From positions 70,477,392-70,541,391 of the forward strand of contig NC_030684.2 of NCBI RefSeq assembly GCF_000004195.4: a stretch of DNA of 64,000 nt, given 5' to 3'. The stretch is from Xenopus tropicalis (lineage: Eukaryota > Chordata > Amphibia > Anura > Pipidae). Below are positions 38,701 to 46,068 of this stretch, piece after piece (the stretch's first letter is position 1; the number at the start of each line of letters is the position of its first letter). The translations under genes were made by a program, and so were the position numbers. The notes beneath the pieces are model-generated. The model searched no databases, was not told where the DNA came from, and worked only from the letters and a program-made list of their open reading frames with translations.

Positions 38701-39474
38701 ACCTGATTTTCCATTTTGCTGCCCAGTTTTCCAATTTTGTTAAACCGCTCTGCAAAGTGGCAGCATCCTGCATGGAACTTACTGTTTTGCACAATTTAGT
38801 ATCGGAAGCAAAAATAGAAACAGCACTTTATATGCCCACCTCCAGGTCATTAATAAACAAGTTAAAAAGCAAAGGACCAAGGACTGACCCCTGTGGTACT
38901 CCACGAATAACACTTGCCCCATTAGAAAATGTTCCATTTACCACCACTCTTTGTAATCTATCCTTCAGCCAGTTTTCTATTGAATTACAAATATTATTTT
39001 CTAGCCAATATTCCTTAATTTTATCATTAACTTTCTGTGCGTTACTGAATTAAATGCTTTAGAAAAGTCCAAGTAGATGACATCCACTGCTCACCTCTTA
39101 ATAAAATGCAACGAAATTAGTCTGGCAAGATATGTTACGCATAGAATCTTACTGGCACAGGTTTTGCTTTGCAATGTCTTTCCTTGCTTACAAGGGGAAT
39201 ATACTGACCTGTATGCGTACCCTTGTGTAACTTTATAAATAAAGTTATTCATACATACTTGCTAAGCAAAGCTCACTAAATGCTCACCCACACAAATGGC
39301 AATTCATTAACACATGCAACTATATATTGCATCTTTCTTCTTTTTCAGGCACCCAGCCATAAATACAGTGGACACAGCAGTCATGTTACCAGAGTTGTCT
39401 TCCTGCATAATGACAGTGTTCTGTTGTCTGCTGGCGGCAAAGACAGCACGGTGTTGCAGTGGGCTGTACTATAA
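11645..39474 (+). CDS. eml2: EML2, echinoderm microtubule-associated protein-like 2 (22-exon gene span, long isoform)
   Basis: EML proteins bind microtubules through a HELP motif and a tandem WD40 propeller (TAPE domain) and form trimers through an N-terminal coiled coil. The reconstructed CDS joins 11645-11711, 14953-15117, 15980-16103, 16194-16295, 19148-19176, 21938-22067, 22741-22890, 23043-23112, 23260-23370, 23468-23563, 23941-24105, 24541-24640, 24801-24955, 25037-25165, 25810-25941, 27141-27208, 27400-27488, 27580-27677, 28134-28221, 37243-37338, 37532-37662 and 39349-39474. All introns are GT/AG, all phases agree, and the total is 2421 nt (806 residues plus stop). The coiled coil is at residues ~36-72, a basic Ser-rich linker at ~79-155, the HELP motif at ~163-215, and WD repeats follow to the C-terminus, ending TVLQWAVL. 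Human EML2 recalled from memory aligns along the whole length, and the downstream gpr4 supports EML2 over EML1/EML4. No RNA evidence was available, so alternative junctions remain possible. Confidence 0.93.
12100..12850 (+). repeat. Degenerate ~46-bp minisatellite in eml2 intron 1
   Basis: Imperfect units share the consensus GCTGTAAGGTGAAGGGAAAG followed by ATAAGGCAGAGC and TGGCATTTGCATT. Clear units start near 12233, 12274, 12323, 12417, 12467, 12540, 12586, 12632, 12685 and 12730. Less clear relatives extend to about 11860 and 13050. Units are far diverged, so the array is old. Confidence 0.75.
13152..13371 (-). mobile_element. L2/CR1-type LINE 3' end
   Basis: On the minus strand it reads GTAAGCTCTACGTGGCAGGG, later TTGTACAGCGCTGCGTACCC and TTGTGGCGCTTTATAAATAA, followed by a (TACA)-type short tail. 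The GTACAGCGCTGCG...GCGCT(A/T)TATAAATAAA block is the 3' end of L2 LINEs. It lies in eml2 intron 1. Confidence 0.8.
14953..15117 (+). CDS. eml2: eml2 exon 2 (trimerisation coiled coil)
   Basis: It encodes residues 23-78. [32 protein letters not shown] and nearby residues form the conserved EML coiled coil. Acceptor ends CACAG at 14952; donor GTAGAC at 15118. An in-frame ATG at 14940 lies just before the acceptor and would only matter in an unspliced or alternative transcript. Confidence 0.88.
15980..16103 (+). CDS. eml2: eml2 exon 3 (basic linker)
   Basis: It encodes a Pro/Ser/Arg-rich linker including [11 protein letters not shown] and [18 protein letters not shown]. The acceptor TTTTAG and donor GTAACA keep phase with exons 2 and 4. 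The TSPSSPK motif has a counterpart in the human EML2 linker. Such linkers are usually disordered and aid microtubule binding. Confidence 0.85.
16194..16295 (+). CDS. eml2: eml2 exon 4 (basic linker)
   Basis: It encodes [16 protein letters not shown], then a Ser/Arg-rich stretch ending [13 protein letters not shown] resembles the RRYLSPER of human EML2. Acceptor TTTTTCAG; donor GTGAGA at 16296. The phase (two bases left over) fits exon 5. Confidence 0.85.
16651..16684 (+). repeat. (TG)n/(TA)n microsatellite in eml2 intron 4
   Basis: TATATATGTGTGTGCGTGTG then TGTGTGTATGTGT; probably length-variable. Confidence 0.85.
18881..18897 (+). CDS. eml2: eml2 alternative first exon (short isoform)
   Basis: ATG plus five codons (MKKTS with a split last Ser codon) end at a strong donor GTATGC (18898). 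Exon 5 starts with T, so the short form reads [18 protein letters not shown], and its place and length match the short human EML2 isoform (start MSSFGAGKTKEVIFSVEDG). The result would be 659 residues against about 649 in human, and it lacks the coiled coil. An inverted CCAAT motif lies near 18854, but the transcription start is not visible, and the exon is very short, so confidence is moderate. Confidence 0.7.
19148..19176 (+). CDS. eml2: eml2 exon 5 (29-nt microexon)
   Basis: A 29-nt exon encodes KSKQVVFYP between acceptor TCCACAG and donor GTACGT. It joins exon 4 (giving [11 protein letters not shown]) or the alternative first exon in the same phase. It corresponds to KTKEVIFSV in human EML2. 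It is too short for ORF finders. Confidence 0.88.
20072..20364. mobile_element. T2/Kolobok-like element, TTAA ends
   Basis: It starts TTAAAGCAACAGTAACACCA and ends TACAATTCCTTTAA. The interior inverted words CCTGCACTGGTA and ACCAATGCAGGG(CA)A are seen. It lies in the intron between eml2 exons 5 and 6. A related copy is at 53216-53653. Confidence 0.7.
21169..21450. mobile_element. hAT-type MITE (CAGTGATCCCCAACC family)
   Basis: The ends are CAGTGATCCCCAACC and GGTTGGGGATCCCTG; the 8-bp duplication GCCTAGAG is exact (21161-21168, 21451-21458). It lies in the intron before eml2 exon 6. Related copies occur near 35030-35762. Confidence 0.92.
21938..22067 (+). CDS. eml2: eml2 exon 6 (HELP motif, first half)
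   Basis: It encodes [20 protein letters not shown] and continues to RELQLEWV. The pattern (VK.(Y/F)LRGR.V, LEWV) is the EML HELP signature. The exon ends in GT of a split Val codon, followed by donor GTATCC at 22068. Confidence 0.94.
22741..22890 (+). CDS. eml2: eml2 exon 7 (HELP motif, second half)
   Basis: It encodes [20 protein letters not shown], then [20 protein letters not shown] and [17 protein letters not shown] is nearly invariant in EML proteins. The donor GTTTGC at 22891 is weaker than the others but keeps phase with exon 8. Confidence 0.94.
23043..23112 (+). CDS. eml2: eml2 exon 8 (WD repeat)
   Basis: It encodes [20 protein letters not shown] followed by QDGK. This matches the EML block LAVHPD..TIATGQVAG. 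Acceptor TTTTCACAG, donor GTCAGA. Confidence 0.95.
23260..23370 (+). CDS. eml2: eml2 exon 9 (WD repeat)
   Basis: It encodes [20 protein letters not shown] and then [17 protein letters not shown]. It matches the EML segment [17 protein letters not shown]. Exactly 37 codons; acceptor CCCCTAG, donor GTAAGT. Confidence 0.95.
23468..23563 (+). CDS. eml2: eml2 exon 10 (WD repeat)
   Basis: Exactly 32 codons encode [20 protein letters not shown] followed by [12 protein letters not shown]. The DHVLSVWxW core is the EML pattern. Acceptor CCCCAAG lacks the usual C/T before AG, but it keeps the frame; donor GTAAGG. Confidence 0.94.
23941..24105 (+). CDS. eml2: eml2 exon 11 (WD repeat with Gly/Thr insertion)
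   Basis: It encodes [34 protein letters not shown], then [27 protein letters not shown].LYxW and LSKRQG.FE are EML blocks. The loop between SLEG and LSKRQ is about 10 residues longer than in human EML2 and is built of Gly/Thr. Confidence 0.94.
24541..24640 (+). CDS. eml2: eml2 exon 12 (WD repeat)
   Basis: It encodes [20 protein letters not shown] then [13 protein letters not shown]. This equals the EML block EKPK.VLCV.F..GD.VTGDS.GN..VWGKG. Acceptor CTTCACAG, donor GTTAGT. Confidence 0.95.
24801..24955 (+). CDS. eml2: eml2 exon 13 (WD repeat)
   Basis: It encodes [40 protein letters not shown] and [12 protein letters not shown]. The motif RDGTL.SGGGKD is conserved in EML1 and EML2. Acceptor TTTTCAG, donor GTAAGA. 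Confidence 0.95.
25037..25165 (+). CDS. eml2: eml2 exon 14 (between the propellers)
   Basis: Exactly 43 codons encode [37 protein letters not shown] and LSCLIQ. It matches IPE.FGP.RT.AEG and GTT.N of EML proteins. Acceptor CTTTTAG, donor GTACTG. Confidence 0.94.
25223..25237 (+). repeat. Poly-C run in eml2 intron 14
   Basis: Fifteen C in a row, 58 bp after the exon 14 donor; prone to length errors. Confidence 0.9.
25810..25941 (+). CDS. eml2: eml2 exon 15 (WD repeat)
   Basis: Exactly 44 codons encode [39 protein letters not shown] and STTLE. GH(T/V)(D/E)ELWGL and TCG(H/Q)DK match EML family blocks. Acceptor TCTCCCAG, donor GTGAGG. Confidence 0.95.
26327..26645. mobile_element. T2/Kolobok-like element, right end unclear
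   Basis: It starts TTAAAGGAGAACTAAAATCA and has GAGTGCCAAATGTTAGGCTT. The expected right end is lost next to another repeat at ~26655. It lies in the intron between eml2 exons 15 and 16. Confidence 0.65.
26655..26785. mobile_element. MITE of the GGCCATACA family
   Basis: GATATCGGTCAGGTAGGCCT, GTCTGAGGGTCCCATACAAG and GTGTATGGCCACCTTTA match the 4330-4525 copy in the same order. It lies in the intron between eml2 exons 15 and 16. Confidence 0.6.
27141..27208 (+). CDS. eml2: eml2 exon 16 (WD repeat)
   Basis: It encodes [20 protein letters not shown] then SG plus a split Arg codon. [12 protein letters not shown] is a signature of EML proteins. Acceptor GTCCCACAG, donor GTAAGA. Confidence 0.94.
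27400..27488 (+). CDS. eml2: eml2 exon 17 (WD repeat)
   Basis: It encodes [20 protein letters not shown] then [10 protein letters not shown]. It matches R(W)...D..T...V..(H)TD..EQ(I/L)SV...SPDG. Acceptor ATCCACAG, donor GTACTG. Confidence 0.93.
27580..27677 (+). CDS. eml2: eml2 exon 18 (WD repeat)
   Basis: It encodes [20 protein letters not shown] then [21 protein letters not shown].(V/I)Y.Y and R.GKC are EML blocks. Acceptor TTATCACAG, donor GTGAGA. Confidence 0.94.
28134..28221 (+). CDS. eml2: eml2 exon 19 (WD repeat)
   Basis: It encodes [20 protein letters not shown] then [14 protein letters not shown](I/V)THLDW and [10 protein letters not shown] are diagnostic for EML1-4. Donor GTAAGT at 28222 opens the 9.0-kb intron 19. 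Confidence 0.95.
29001..29483. mobile_element. T2/Kolobok-like palindromic element in eml2 intron 19
   Basis: The left end TTAAGTTAAACAAAAACTAT with ACCCCGGGCTATAAAAGCCC mirrors the right end GGGGCTTTTATAGCCCAGGG and TATAGTTCTCCTTTAA. It has a GC-rich centre with ACTGCGCATGCGCC. A partial internal tandem (GTGAGGTACACTGCTG / GCGAGGTACACTGCTG) is visible near 29334-29387. Confidence 0.8.
30123..30556. mobile_element. T2-like palindromic element (TTAAAGGGGTTGTTCACC family)
   Basis: It starts TTAAAGGGGTTGTTCACCTT and the far side has ACTAAAAGTTAACTTTAAGG in the inverted sense. The centre has GTTGCTAGAATTTAAATTACC and CTTAGCAACCAGGGAG. This is one of the commonest interspersed repeats in Xenopus. 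The right tip is degenerate and runs into a C-run. Confidence 0.82.
31033..31367. mobile_element. Palindromic MITE of the GGGGCAGATTTATC group
   Basis: The left end is GGGGCACATTTACTTATCC and the right TTTGATAAATCTGCCCC, with CTG flanking both sides. The interior has repeated words such as ACTTTTTC, TTGCACGA and ACGATTTTTTCG. It lies in eml2 intron 19 and has no coding capacity. Confidence 0.8.
31985..32714 (-). mobile_element. Probable solo LTR (~730 bp) in eml2 intron 19
   Basis: Read on the minus strand it begins TGTAAGGGGGTGG and ends GTTGATTGTTACA, the TGTAA...TTACA form of LTR ends. It has a TATA-like GGGTATAAAAGGAGG (+ strand 32571-32580) and, near the far end, AATAAAG (+ strand TTTATT at 32000-32005), in the order expected for U3-R-U5. 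No internal retroelement genes are next to it. A target duplication is not clean; TGCTGG on both sides is a candidate only if the ends are moved. Confidence 0.65.
33056..33328. mobile_element. Palindromic MITE (GGGAGGTGACAG family), TSD TTA
   Basis: The ends are GGGAGGTGACAGACGGGG and CCTGCCTGTCACCTCCC; TTA flanks both sides. The interior contains four copies, in both orientations, of a word like ATCCCACCAGCGA(G)AAT. It is in eml2 intron 19. The related copy is at 54578-54868. Confidence 0.85.
34868..34930 (+). mobile_element. Short L2-type LINE 3' end
   Basis: TTTTTGTACAGCACTATGGA and GATTTATAAATATGTGTTAA with an AATAATAAT tail match the last ~55 bp of an L2 3' end. It lies in eml2 intron 19. 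Confidence 0.6.
35033..35392. mobile_element. hAT-type MITE copy, left end lost and interior interrupted
   Basis: GTTGCTCACCAACCCCTTG at the left and CCATTTGAATGTGGCTCATG, AAAAGGTTGGGGATCCCTG at the right match the 21169 element. A foreign ~150-bp stretch splits it around 35130-35285. It sits in eml2 intron 19. Confidence 0.75.
35384..35886 (+). repeat. Direct duplication of ~124 bp around a hAT end
   Basis: 35384-35507 and 35763-35886 are nearly identical (GATCCCTGCTCTAGCCTATA ... CAGGTAATAAACTCTGG) with a handful of substitutions, 379 bp apart. Each starts in the tip of a hAT-type end (GGATCCCTG), but the element before the second copy is in the opposite orientation (GCAATATGTTGCTCCTGACC). 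Confidence 0.85.
37243..37338 (+). CDS. eml2: eml2 exon 20 (WD repeat)
   Basis: It encodes [20 protein letters not shown] then [12 protein letters not shown]. It resumes the reading frame exactly after the 9.0-kb intron (DYEILY/WDP). Acceptor CAACTCAG, donor GTAAGC. Confidence 0.94.
37532..37662 (+). CDS. eml2: eml2 exon 21 (WD repeat)
   Basis: It encodes [20 protein letters not shown], then [20 protein letters not shown] and VVPR. (V/I)W.(E/D)G(A/S)DGTDINAV and DDFG.V.L(F/Y).YPC are EML signatures. Acceptor CTACACAG, donor GTAAGA. Confidence 0.95.
38243..38290. repeat. 48-bp near-perfect palindrome without loop
   Basis: The left arm GGCTTCTTGCCACTTCATCA-GAAG is followed at once by CTTCTGATGAAGTGGCGAGA-AGCC, its reverse complement apart from one base pair. 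The centre is GAAG/CTTC at 38266/38267. It is followed by GTGAAACGCGTAAAGC, a motif of a dispersed repeat. It lies in the last intron of eml2. Confidence 0.9.
38395..39105 (-). mobile_element. CR1-like LINE fragment (reverse transcriptase C-terminal part, decayed)
   Basis: On the minus strand the sequence translates in broken frames into [14 protein letters not shown], then [20 protein letters not shown], then near the end [20 protein letters not shown] and [16 protein letters not shown]. These are the RT motifs and C-terminal signature of CR1/L2-type LINEs. The catalytic DD box is degraded (FASDTKL), and there are several frameshifts. It lies in the last intron of eml2. Confidence 0.85.
39349..39474 (+). 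CDS. eml2: eml2 exon 22 (last WD repeat and stop)
   Basis: It encodes [20 protein letters not shown], then [18 protein letters not shown] and AVL followed by TAA at 39472. The terminal GGKD(T/S)..(L/M)QW block closes the EML second propeller. Acceptor TTTTTCAG. Confidence 0.95.
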   Translation, partial: APSHKYSGHSSHVTRVVFLHNDSVLLSAGGKDSTVLQWAVL

Positions 39475-39895
39475 CAGAGCGTCTGTCGTTTGCTTGCTGA
39501 GCATCTAAACCTAGAACTTGCACAGCATCTTAATCTAGTTCCTACACTGAGCACCGTGGCTTGCATTAACCTAGACTTTTCCCTATGTACTCTGCCTGCG
39601 GAGTGTCTTACCCTGGCCTGCACTGTCTCACTCGTATCTATGGAATACAACATGGATTTTACGCAGGGTGTCTCTATTCTAAAGAATGTTTGCGTAATTT
39701 ATTGATGGTTTGTTTAAAAAAAAAAAAAAAGAGTATTTCACTTTAAAAGGCAAAGCATTTAAACCTTGCACCCTTTTCCAAGATCCTCAGTAGACAGGAT
39801 TATTGCTCTAATTTTTCCATTCGCATACTTGATTATTCTTTGTTTTTAGTATGTAGCACTAAAGATTCACAAATAAATGGAAAATCATTTCTGAC
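39475..39895 (+). terminator. eml2: eml2 3' UTR and poly(A) signal
   Basis: The 3' UTR follows the TAA at 39472-39474. The first good AATAAA lies at 39872-39877, which predicts cleavage near 39890-39900 and a 3' UTR of about 420 nt. An A-run near 39716-39731 could cause internal oligo-dT priming in cDNA libraries. Confidence 0.75.
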
Positions 39896-41277
39896 TGCCT
39901 TGAAGTCTCATTTTATCTTGACAATTCTAGTTAAGACATGAGCAAACATTCTGAGAGTTGTACTTCAATAACAGTTGAGGATTGTGGGTTTTCTATTCAT
40001 GCACTATTATTACCCAAGCGCTCTCTATACCTGAATCGTATAAACAAAGGGTCACAGATAGATCGACATAAACCCAAACAGACGCAAAACACAGCTACAG
40101 TGGTTTATATCATCCATTTCTATGTAAATATCACGTTCTATCGCTGTATTTAAATAATATGTAATACAGTACAGTGTTTGATTTTGCTCCGTCTCTTGGT
40201 AACTGTGTCTCTGGCTTGTTCTTGTTCTCAAAATGATAAGAGAGATAAGGGTGTCAGTTGGAACCAGATGAGACTGTTCTAGAGCAGTAAAATCAGAGTT
40301 TGAATGAGGGGGAGGGTATCAGAAGGAGCAGGAGAGAGCGGATGAGAAAATGGTGGGAAAAAAGAGCTTTCTGTAAAGCTGAAACTGGCTCATGGGGTGT
40401 GAGGAGAAAGAGTTGTAGGGATACAGGAGATAAAAGATGCTCATTAGCAAAGGGGATCTATTGTCTTTACAATAATACTAGCAGCAGAGACCTATATATT
40501 GAACAGTTTGACATCTACAAATACACAGCTTTTATTTGATTTTTTTATTTGGTGCAATTAAAATAAGAACAGAACTGATTTGATTTTCAGGCACTAAGCT
40601 AAAGACTGACTTAGCAGATAATTCAACATTTCAGGGGGACAACCCTTCCTGTCTGGCCCCTCCTTTATAAAGAATTTCGCTATTTTGGTACTTTCTTATT
40701 TCCTTTAAATCAAAACAAAAATAAAAAAATACAATCTGGAGCGTTTCTACTTAAAGGGGCGGCTGTTAGGCCAAAAATACAATTTTGCCTAATGAAGAAG
40801 TGTTAAAGAGTCTAAGAGAAATTTTACAACATATTTAAGGATATTTTTCAGTGGTTTTAAAGTTATTTTTAAATGTATTTGCCAATAAACCATGATATAT
40901 GATTCATTTGTCACTATCCTCACTGCTAGTTCTGAGTTTTAAACAATGTAGCAGAATCCATGTCTCCTCCAGTAAAGGCTCCAATTCCTACAATGCCTAG
41001 AATGCTTATTTGCATGTTTTCTAAGCACCTGGTTACATTGTTTCTTTAATGAGAATCAGCATTGCAGAGTATTGGAAGGAACAAGGAGATACTTCTTTTA
41101 TTAGCATTAAATTACATTACAGTTATAGGATCCAGAAAGCTCTACGGCACTGACATTTTTCCATAAAGCCCTGTTAAACTTCAATTAGCTTAATAATAAC
41201 TAAGCTAACATGAATCCATATTACTGGCAAAACAGTCCTCTTGTTTTTTCCCTTAATATTTAAATGGTTAAATTGCC

Positions 41278-41428
41278 TTAAAGGAGCAGTAAGGTTATAA
41301 TCACTGGGGGTGCCATATGTTAGGCATCCCCCAGTTGTTATTATCACTTACCTGACACCCAGGGTATCAGGTACGCTATTATAATCACTGGGGATACCTA
41401 ACATTTATAACTTTATTTCTCCATTTAA
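41278..41428. mobile_element. Short T2/Kolobok-like MITE
   Basis: TTAAAGGAGCAGTAAGGTTA at the left and CTTTATTTCTCCATTTAA at the right, with inverted GGTGCCATATGTTAGGCATC and GGGATACCTAACATTTATAA. It lies between eml2 and gpr4. Confidence 0.75.
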
Positions 41429-43520
41429 GGCACAGTGCTCCAAATTATGAAAAGACCCCATATCTGGAAAACCAAAGCATTCTTGAAAGAATTGAATTTT
41501 ATTTCATTAGGTAAATTTTATATTTAGTTTTATAACTCTTTTAAAATTTTCTAATATATCAATGGACGCACCTTTTTGTTTTAAACCTTATGCCTGTGCC
41601 TATGGTTAATAAATACCCAGTAGTCTGAACTACATTTGCCCCATAAGTTAAAATTCCAACCTTTATCCATTTATTAGCGAAGATACTGAACATGTGACAC
41701 ATACAAACAGCCTTGTATAACAGAAAATTATTTATTATGTTGTTTTTCTCCTTTATAATTGTCTTCAGTGTCCCCTCATTTCACCTTTTCACCCATACTC
41801 TGCCTAACCATAATTCCCTTGTGATTTTACCCTTTCTCTTTAGCTCATGCCACTTTCATTGTACAAAGTCCTATAGGCTTTAACATCTTTCCTGGTTTTT
41901 AACTTCTTTTCTGATGCACCCCATTTTTTCTTCGATTATCTGCTCCATTTCAGAACCCCCCATTCCCATCTGTTTTCTATCCCAATCTTTCAACCCCAGC
42001 AGTAATGCAGTATTAAGCTGCATTTAGACTGGCAATATCGGCATACTTTGAACTCCTGCTAGCATATCCTATCTCCTCTCACCTCAATACTGTTTATTTC
42101 AATGAGTAGTCTACATGTACAGTATTTGGCAGTGTGTGGCAGTTTAAGGTTTCAGTATGGCTACAATGGCTGGTCACAAAAAAACCAAGGTATTTGGGCA
42201 CCAGATCAAGCTTTCATATAGTGATTTGCTACAACTGTAACGCTACAGAATTCTCTTCCAGAAGCCGTTGTAGTGGTAGATACAATGTGTACTTCTGAGA
42301 AGGGGTACGATGGTACACGTATTCAATCTCATGAACTGGTGAACTGCAATTTTGAATCAAGAAGGTATTCTCCCTGTGAGGCAAACTAAAGATTTTTTTT
42401 GTTTGCTTTTTTCTGGATCAAGTAGAAATTAAGCAGATACAGTGTGTAAAAAGTTTGAACTTAGATAAACCTGTATTTTGTTAAGTTTAGCTACTATGTC
42501 AATATGTACATTTTCAGGCATGATTAAAGACTATAAAAAACTTTCTTTTTTATATTTAATGTTAGTACCATTTAAGGGTTGTGAGCCATTGGTATGATTA
42601 AAGTAAATCTGAGAGAAATAGGGCATCCATATAGTGAACTGCATTGAAGCACAATTGATTAAATTGTGGAATAGTTAGGTGAGTCTATGAGAAGCATTTA
42701 GAATGGACCAGTTAAGTGTAGTTTGAAAAAGGAGAAAGTTACTATAGTTAAGATGGGCAAATATTAAACAGTACATATGTATTTAGACTGTTTAATGCTG
42801 TGCACATAAAAGTAGCATTATTTGGTATGGCTTTGAATGTAAAGTGTAAAACAGGAAGCAAAGGTAAAGGCTGACTTTGCTATCTGACATCAAGCAGATA
42901 GGAGAATGGCAATATTTGACTTGTGCTTGTACAGAAAGTGTGAAATCTCATGTACAGAGGTAGAACTGGTTGTCTTTTGCATGAAGATGATATTTATTGG
43001 GATTTCTGATCAGCACACTATCCTGGTTCTTAAGATGCTGATCATAAAACGTAGAAGGTATAAATGCCTCTAAACAACTTAAAAAATTTGAAGCCTTCCA
43101 AAACTCTCTAAAACAGAACAAATTGGCATTACGAGTTATAGCAACCACCCACTGGGTGATAGCTTTGAACTGGCTTGCCCCATACTTGGCTGGAGCAAGA
43201 AAAATATTCACTCAATGCATTAGCTCTCTGCAATGTTATAAAAGTTGAGATACACAAGGAAATTTGGGAACCCTGGACTTTATTTCGAACACAAGAACTT
43301 TGGCACCCGAAGCCATGTGATATAAGAAACCATGTCCCAGCAAGATTATAAAACCTAGCCATACAAGCTCTTTCACAGATTTGCTTTATTTCACAACTCT
43401 ATTTATGGATTGCCTATGTAACAGTACAGTGCTTTATATAATTAGTATATCTTTATAGCATAGATACTTACCAAAAGTGAAGAGGTTACTACGCAAGAGT
43501 AGAATACTAAGTTAAACACA

Positions 43521-43766
43521 CAGGCCCGGATTTGTGGAGAGGCCACAAAGGCCCGGGCCTAGGGCGGCAGAAATGTAGGGGCGGCATGCCGCCCCGCCGC
43601 AACGGAATTTTTAAAGTTTTTTTCAATACGGAGCAGTGGGAACTTCTCCCCACTGCTTTGTATGGGACTTTAAATGTATGCGCATGGGCGAGCGGTTGTT
43701 TGCGCATGGGGGGGGGGCGATCAACGGGGGCGGCCTAGGGGCCCCCAGAAGACAAATCCGGCCCTG
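43521..43766. mobile_element. hAT-type MITE with perfect 8-bp target duplication
   Basis: The ends are CAGGCCCGGATTTGT and ACAAATCCGGCCCTG, inverted. The 8-bp duplication TAAACACA is exact (43513-43520 and 43767-43774), which is diagnostic of hAT. The element is 246 bp, GC-rich, and has no coding function. The perfect duplication suggests it is fairly young. Confidence 0.93.
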
Positions 43767-44962
43767 TAAACACATAAAACATTATAGTAAATATAGACAT
43801 TGCCATTTTATGACACTGATGGGCTCACTGCTTAGATCTCATAGGTGGGTTCCATCACACTTTTTAATAAAAGGATATGAAACAGGGTATTTAAAATGGT
43901 AGGTTAAAGCCAAACTCATTCAAACTTTATTGAAGAGGAAAAGGCTGATAGTGGCTGACAGTGGTTCCACTGGTTTGTCATGGGCAGTAAACTTATGTTA
44001 GTGTATACCTCATTCAGAGATGGTAAATTAGATACATTACATTCTCAAAAATGCCCGGAATGGATTATTACCACACTAATGACATGAGGCTAGTTGACAT
44101 CTCTTCACAGAATCAAGAACTATATACAATGAGGTTCAGCATAGGTAGTTTAATGTCTTGTACACACTTTGCTCTTCACTGATTTCTACTCAGCAGGGTT
44201 AATCTTTAGCCCAGCCCCTTGAGTCTGCTGCCTATCTACAAGACAAACCTCTGTGCCGGCTCTTCCATGCACACCATGTACTGTGCTCAGTACAGCTAGA
44301 GCTCTGCAAGCTACAGAAAGTGTGCTGCAAACTAAAGAGAGTAATTCAAGAACTTCAGGCAAGGTCAGGCATGATACAGACTACTCTGCAAATTAAGCCA
44401 TTAGTTTCCTCCCACTCCAAGAAAGGTGAGTGTTTTTATATTGCAAAAATACTCACATAGTAGAGTAGAGGAGAGTAAACTAATAAAGGCACCCTCTGCT
44501 TTTTTTTTTAGCATTACTAAAATAGATATAGTATGTATTTGTTTTGTTCATATTTAGGGATGGCCAATCTGGGCTCTCCAGCTGGTAGTAAACTACAACT
44601 CCTGTCTTTTCACCAGACCTTGGCTGGTTTCTCTCTGGAATTACTACTCACTCCTCCTTCTTTACTCTGTAATAAGTCTGCACTCACTTTCTTGCTAACT
44701 ATAATTCTTTATTTTGTCCTTAAAATACAGCACACACTCCTTCCAGCTCTCCTCTCCCCTCTGCTCTGTGTTCCCTGCATGCACTCTCTCTCTTTTGATT
44801 CACACTCTAATCTTGCTCGGTATGTAAATATTTATATGGCACAGGGACACTCAATTAGTCACTGACACTCTACTCTCTATCCTAGTTCTTCCTCCCCCGT
44901 ACTACTCTCTTCTAGTATCTAGCCTCCTCTATCACACTCATTCTCTTTCTCCCTCTCTCCCA

Positions 44963-45000
44963 TGACGGATGGTAATGAGGTATCGCAGAGAAAACCAGAG
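44963..45000 (+). other. Candidate upstream exon of gpr4 (5' UTR or short leader)
   Basis: A pyrimidine-rich tract (about 44880-44960) is followed by ATG, 13 open codons (MTDGNEVSQRKPE) and a strong donor CAGAG/GTGAGC at 45001. A plausible acceptor (pyrimidines then CCAG) lies near 45834. Human GPR4 has a non-coding upstream exon, so this could be a frog 5' exon. There is no homology or RNA support, so it is only a candidate; the 5' boundary is unknown. Confidence 0.3.
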
Positions 45001-46068
45001 GTGAGCACTCTCTTAAGACACTGAGTCTAGACAGAATAACCAAGACCACAGGCTAGCTGACAGAAGCAATCTTTTGAGTATACAATCAGTATACCTAAAT
45101 TGGCTTCACATACTAAGTTTTTCATCCTATGATTAATCTAAAATCCCACAACTGTCTTGCTTGTATTAATAATACAGCTACCTCCTTTACAGTATTAACC
45201 TCATACACTGCTAACAATAATTAGCACATTCTACAAGAAGGCACCTAACTGTCAAAGATAGGTTAGTGCTCCCCCGTCAAATCTGTACTACTATATAGAA
45301 AAAAGTTATATTACTAATTCATATTTCATATGTCATATGTCATACTCTTACACTCAATTCCCTCAAACTTGAACCTTTTCACATTACAACACAGGAATCT
45401 GTTAGTCCACTGCATCCATATGATATTTTATTTTGCTATTGCACAGTTACAGTTGTGGTTATTTATAGTAAGCACAACACAACATAAAAGCTGCAACTTT
45501 CATAACATGTTGTGCACAAAAACAGGCTTGTTTAATTACATTCTCAATATTTAGTTCAAATCCATTAACCAGTGTTCATACACTGACACTCCATTCAACT
45601 TGTTCCTCTTTACTAAATCACTTTTGCAAGTAGTTGGTGCCGCTCCTATCACTACTCCTGCTATAATACACCTGGTGTAATACACACACCCAGATGGCAA
45701 AGTTACCTGTCGCTTAACCACTACAACACCCACTACAAAGTATTATTTCACCAGTTTCCGTTACAGCCCTAAATAATTATATTGTTATACACAAGACCAA
45801 ACTACTTATAGATGTATTTTGTTTTTACTCCAGACTATTCACTGTGTTTAGTGTTATCAGAAGGAGAAGTCATGTGCCAAAATGTGCATTTCAACTAAGC
45901 AGCTATACTACTCCGCACCCCCCAGAGGCAGGGAAGTAAGGAGTGAACAAGAGAAAGCAAACGAAAAAGACAGTGAAGACAGAACAGAAAACAGTAAAGG
46001 AAATAACAGAAGAAGAAATACTGAACGCTCTCTCTTGGACATTTTTCTCCTCTTTCACCTTACTTGCC

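Larger units (their letters stand above)
39900..44962. other. eml2-gpr4 intergenic region
   Basis: Contains a T2-like MITE (41278), a relic of the 60855/63431 palindromic family (~41440), and the hAT MITE at 43521. 44600-44960 is pyrimidine-rich and could be promoter-proximal for gpr4. No further gene seen. Confidence 0.5.

Noticed and set aside
11712..39348. A frog counterpart of the microRNA located in human EML2 (miR-330)
   Set aside because: No stretch resembling the recalled mature sequence was seen in the introns.
45943..46068. 42-residue N-terminal extension of GPR4 from an upstream in-frame ATG
   Set aside because: It is Lys/Glu/Thr-rich with no counterpart in GPR4 of other species; [13 protein letters not shown] at 46069 aligns with the known start.
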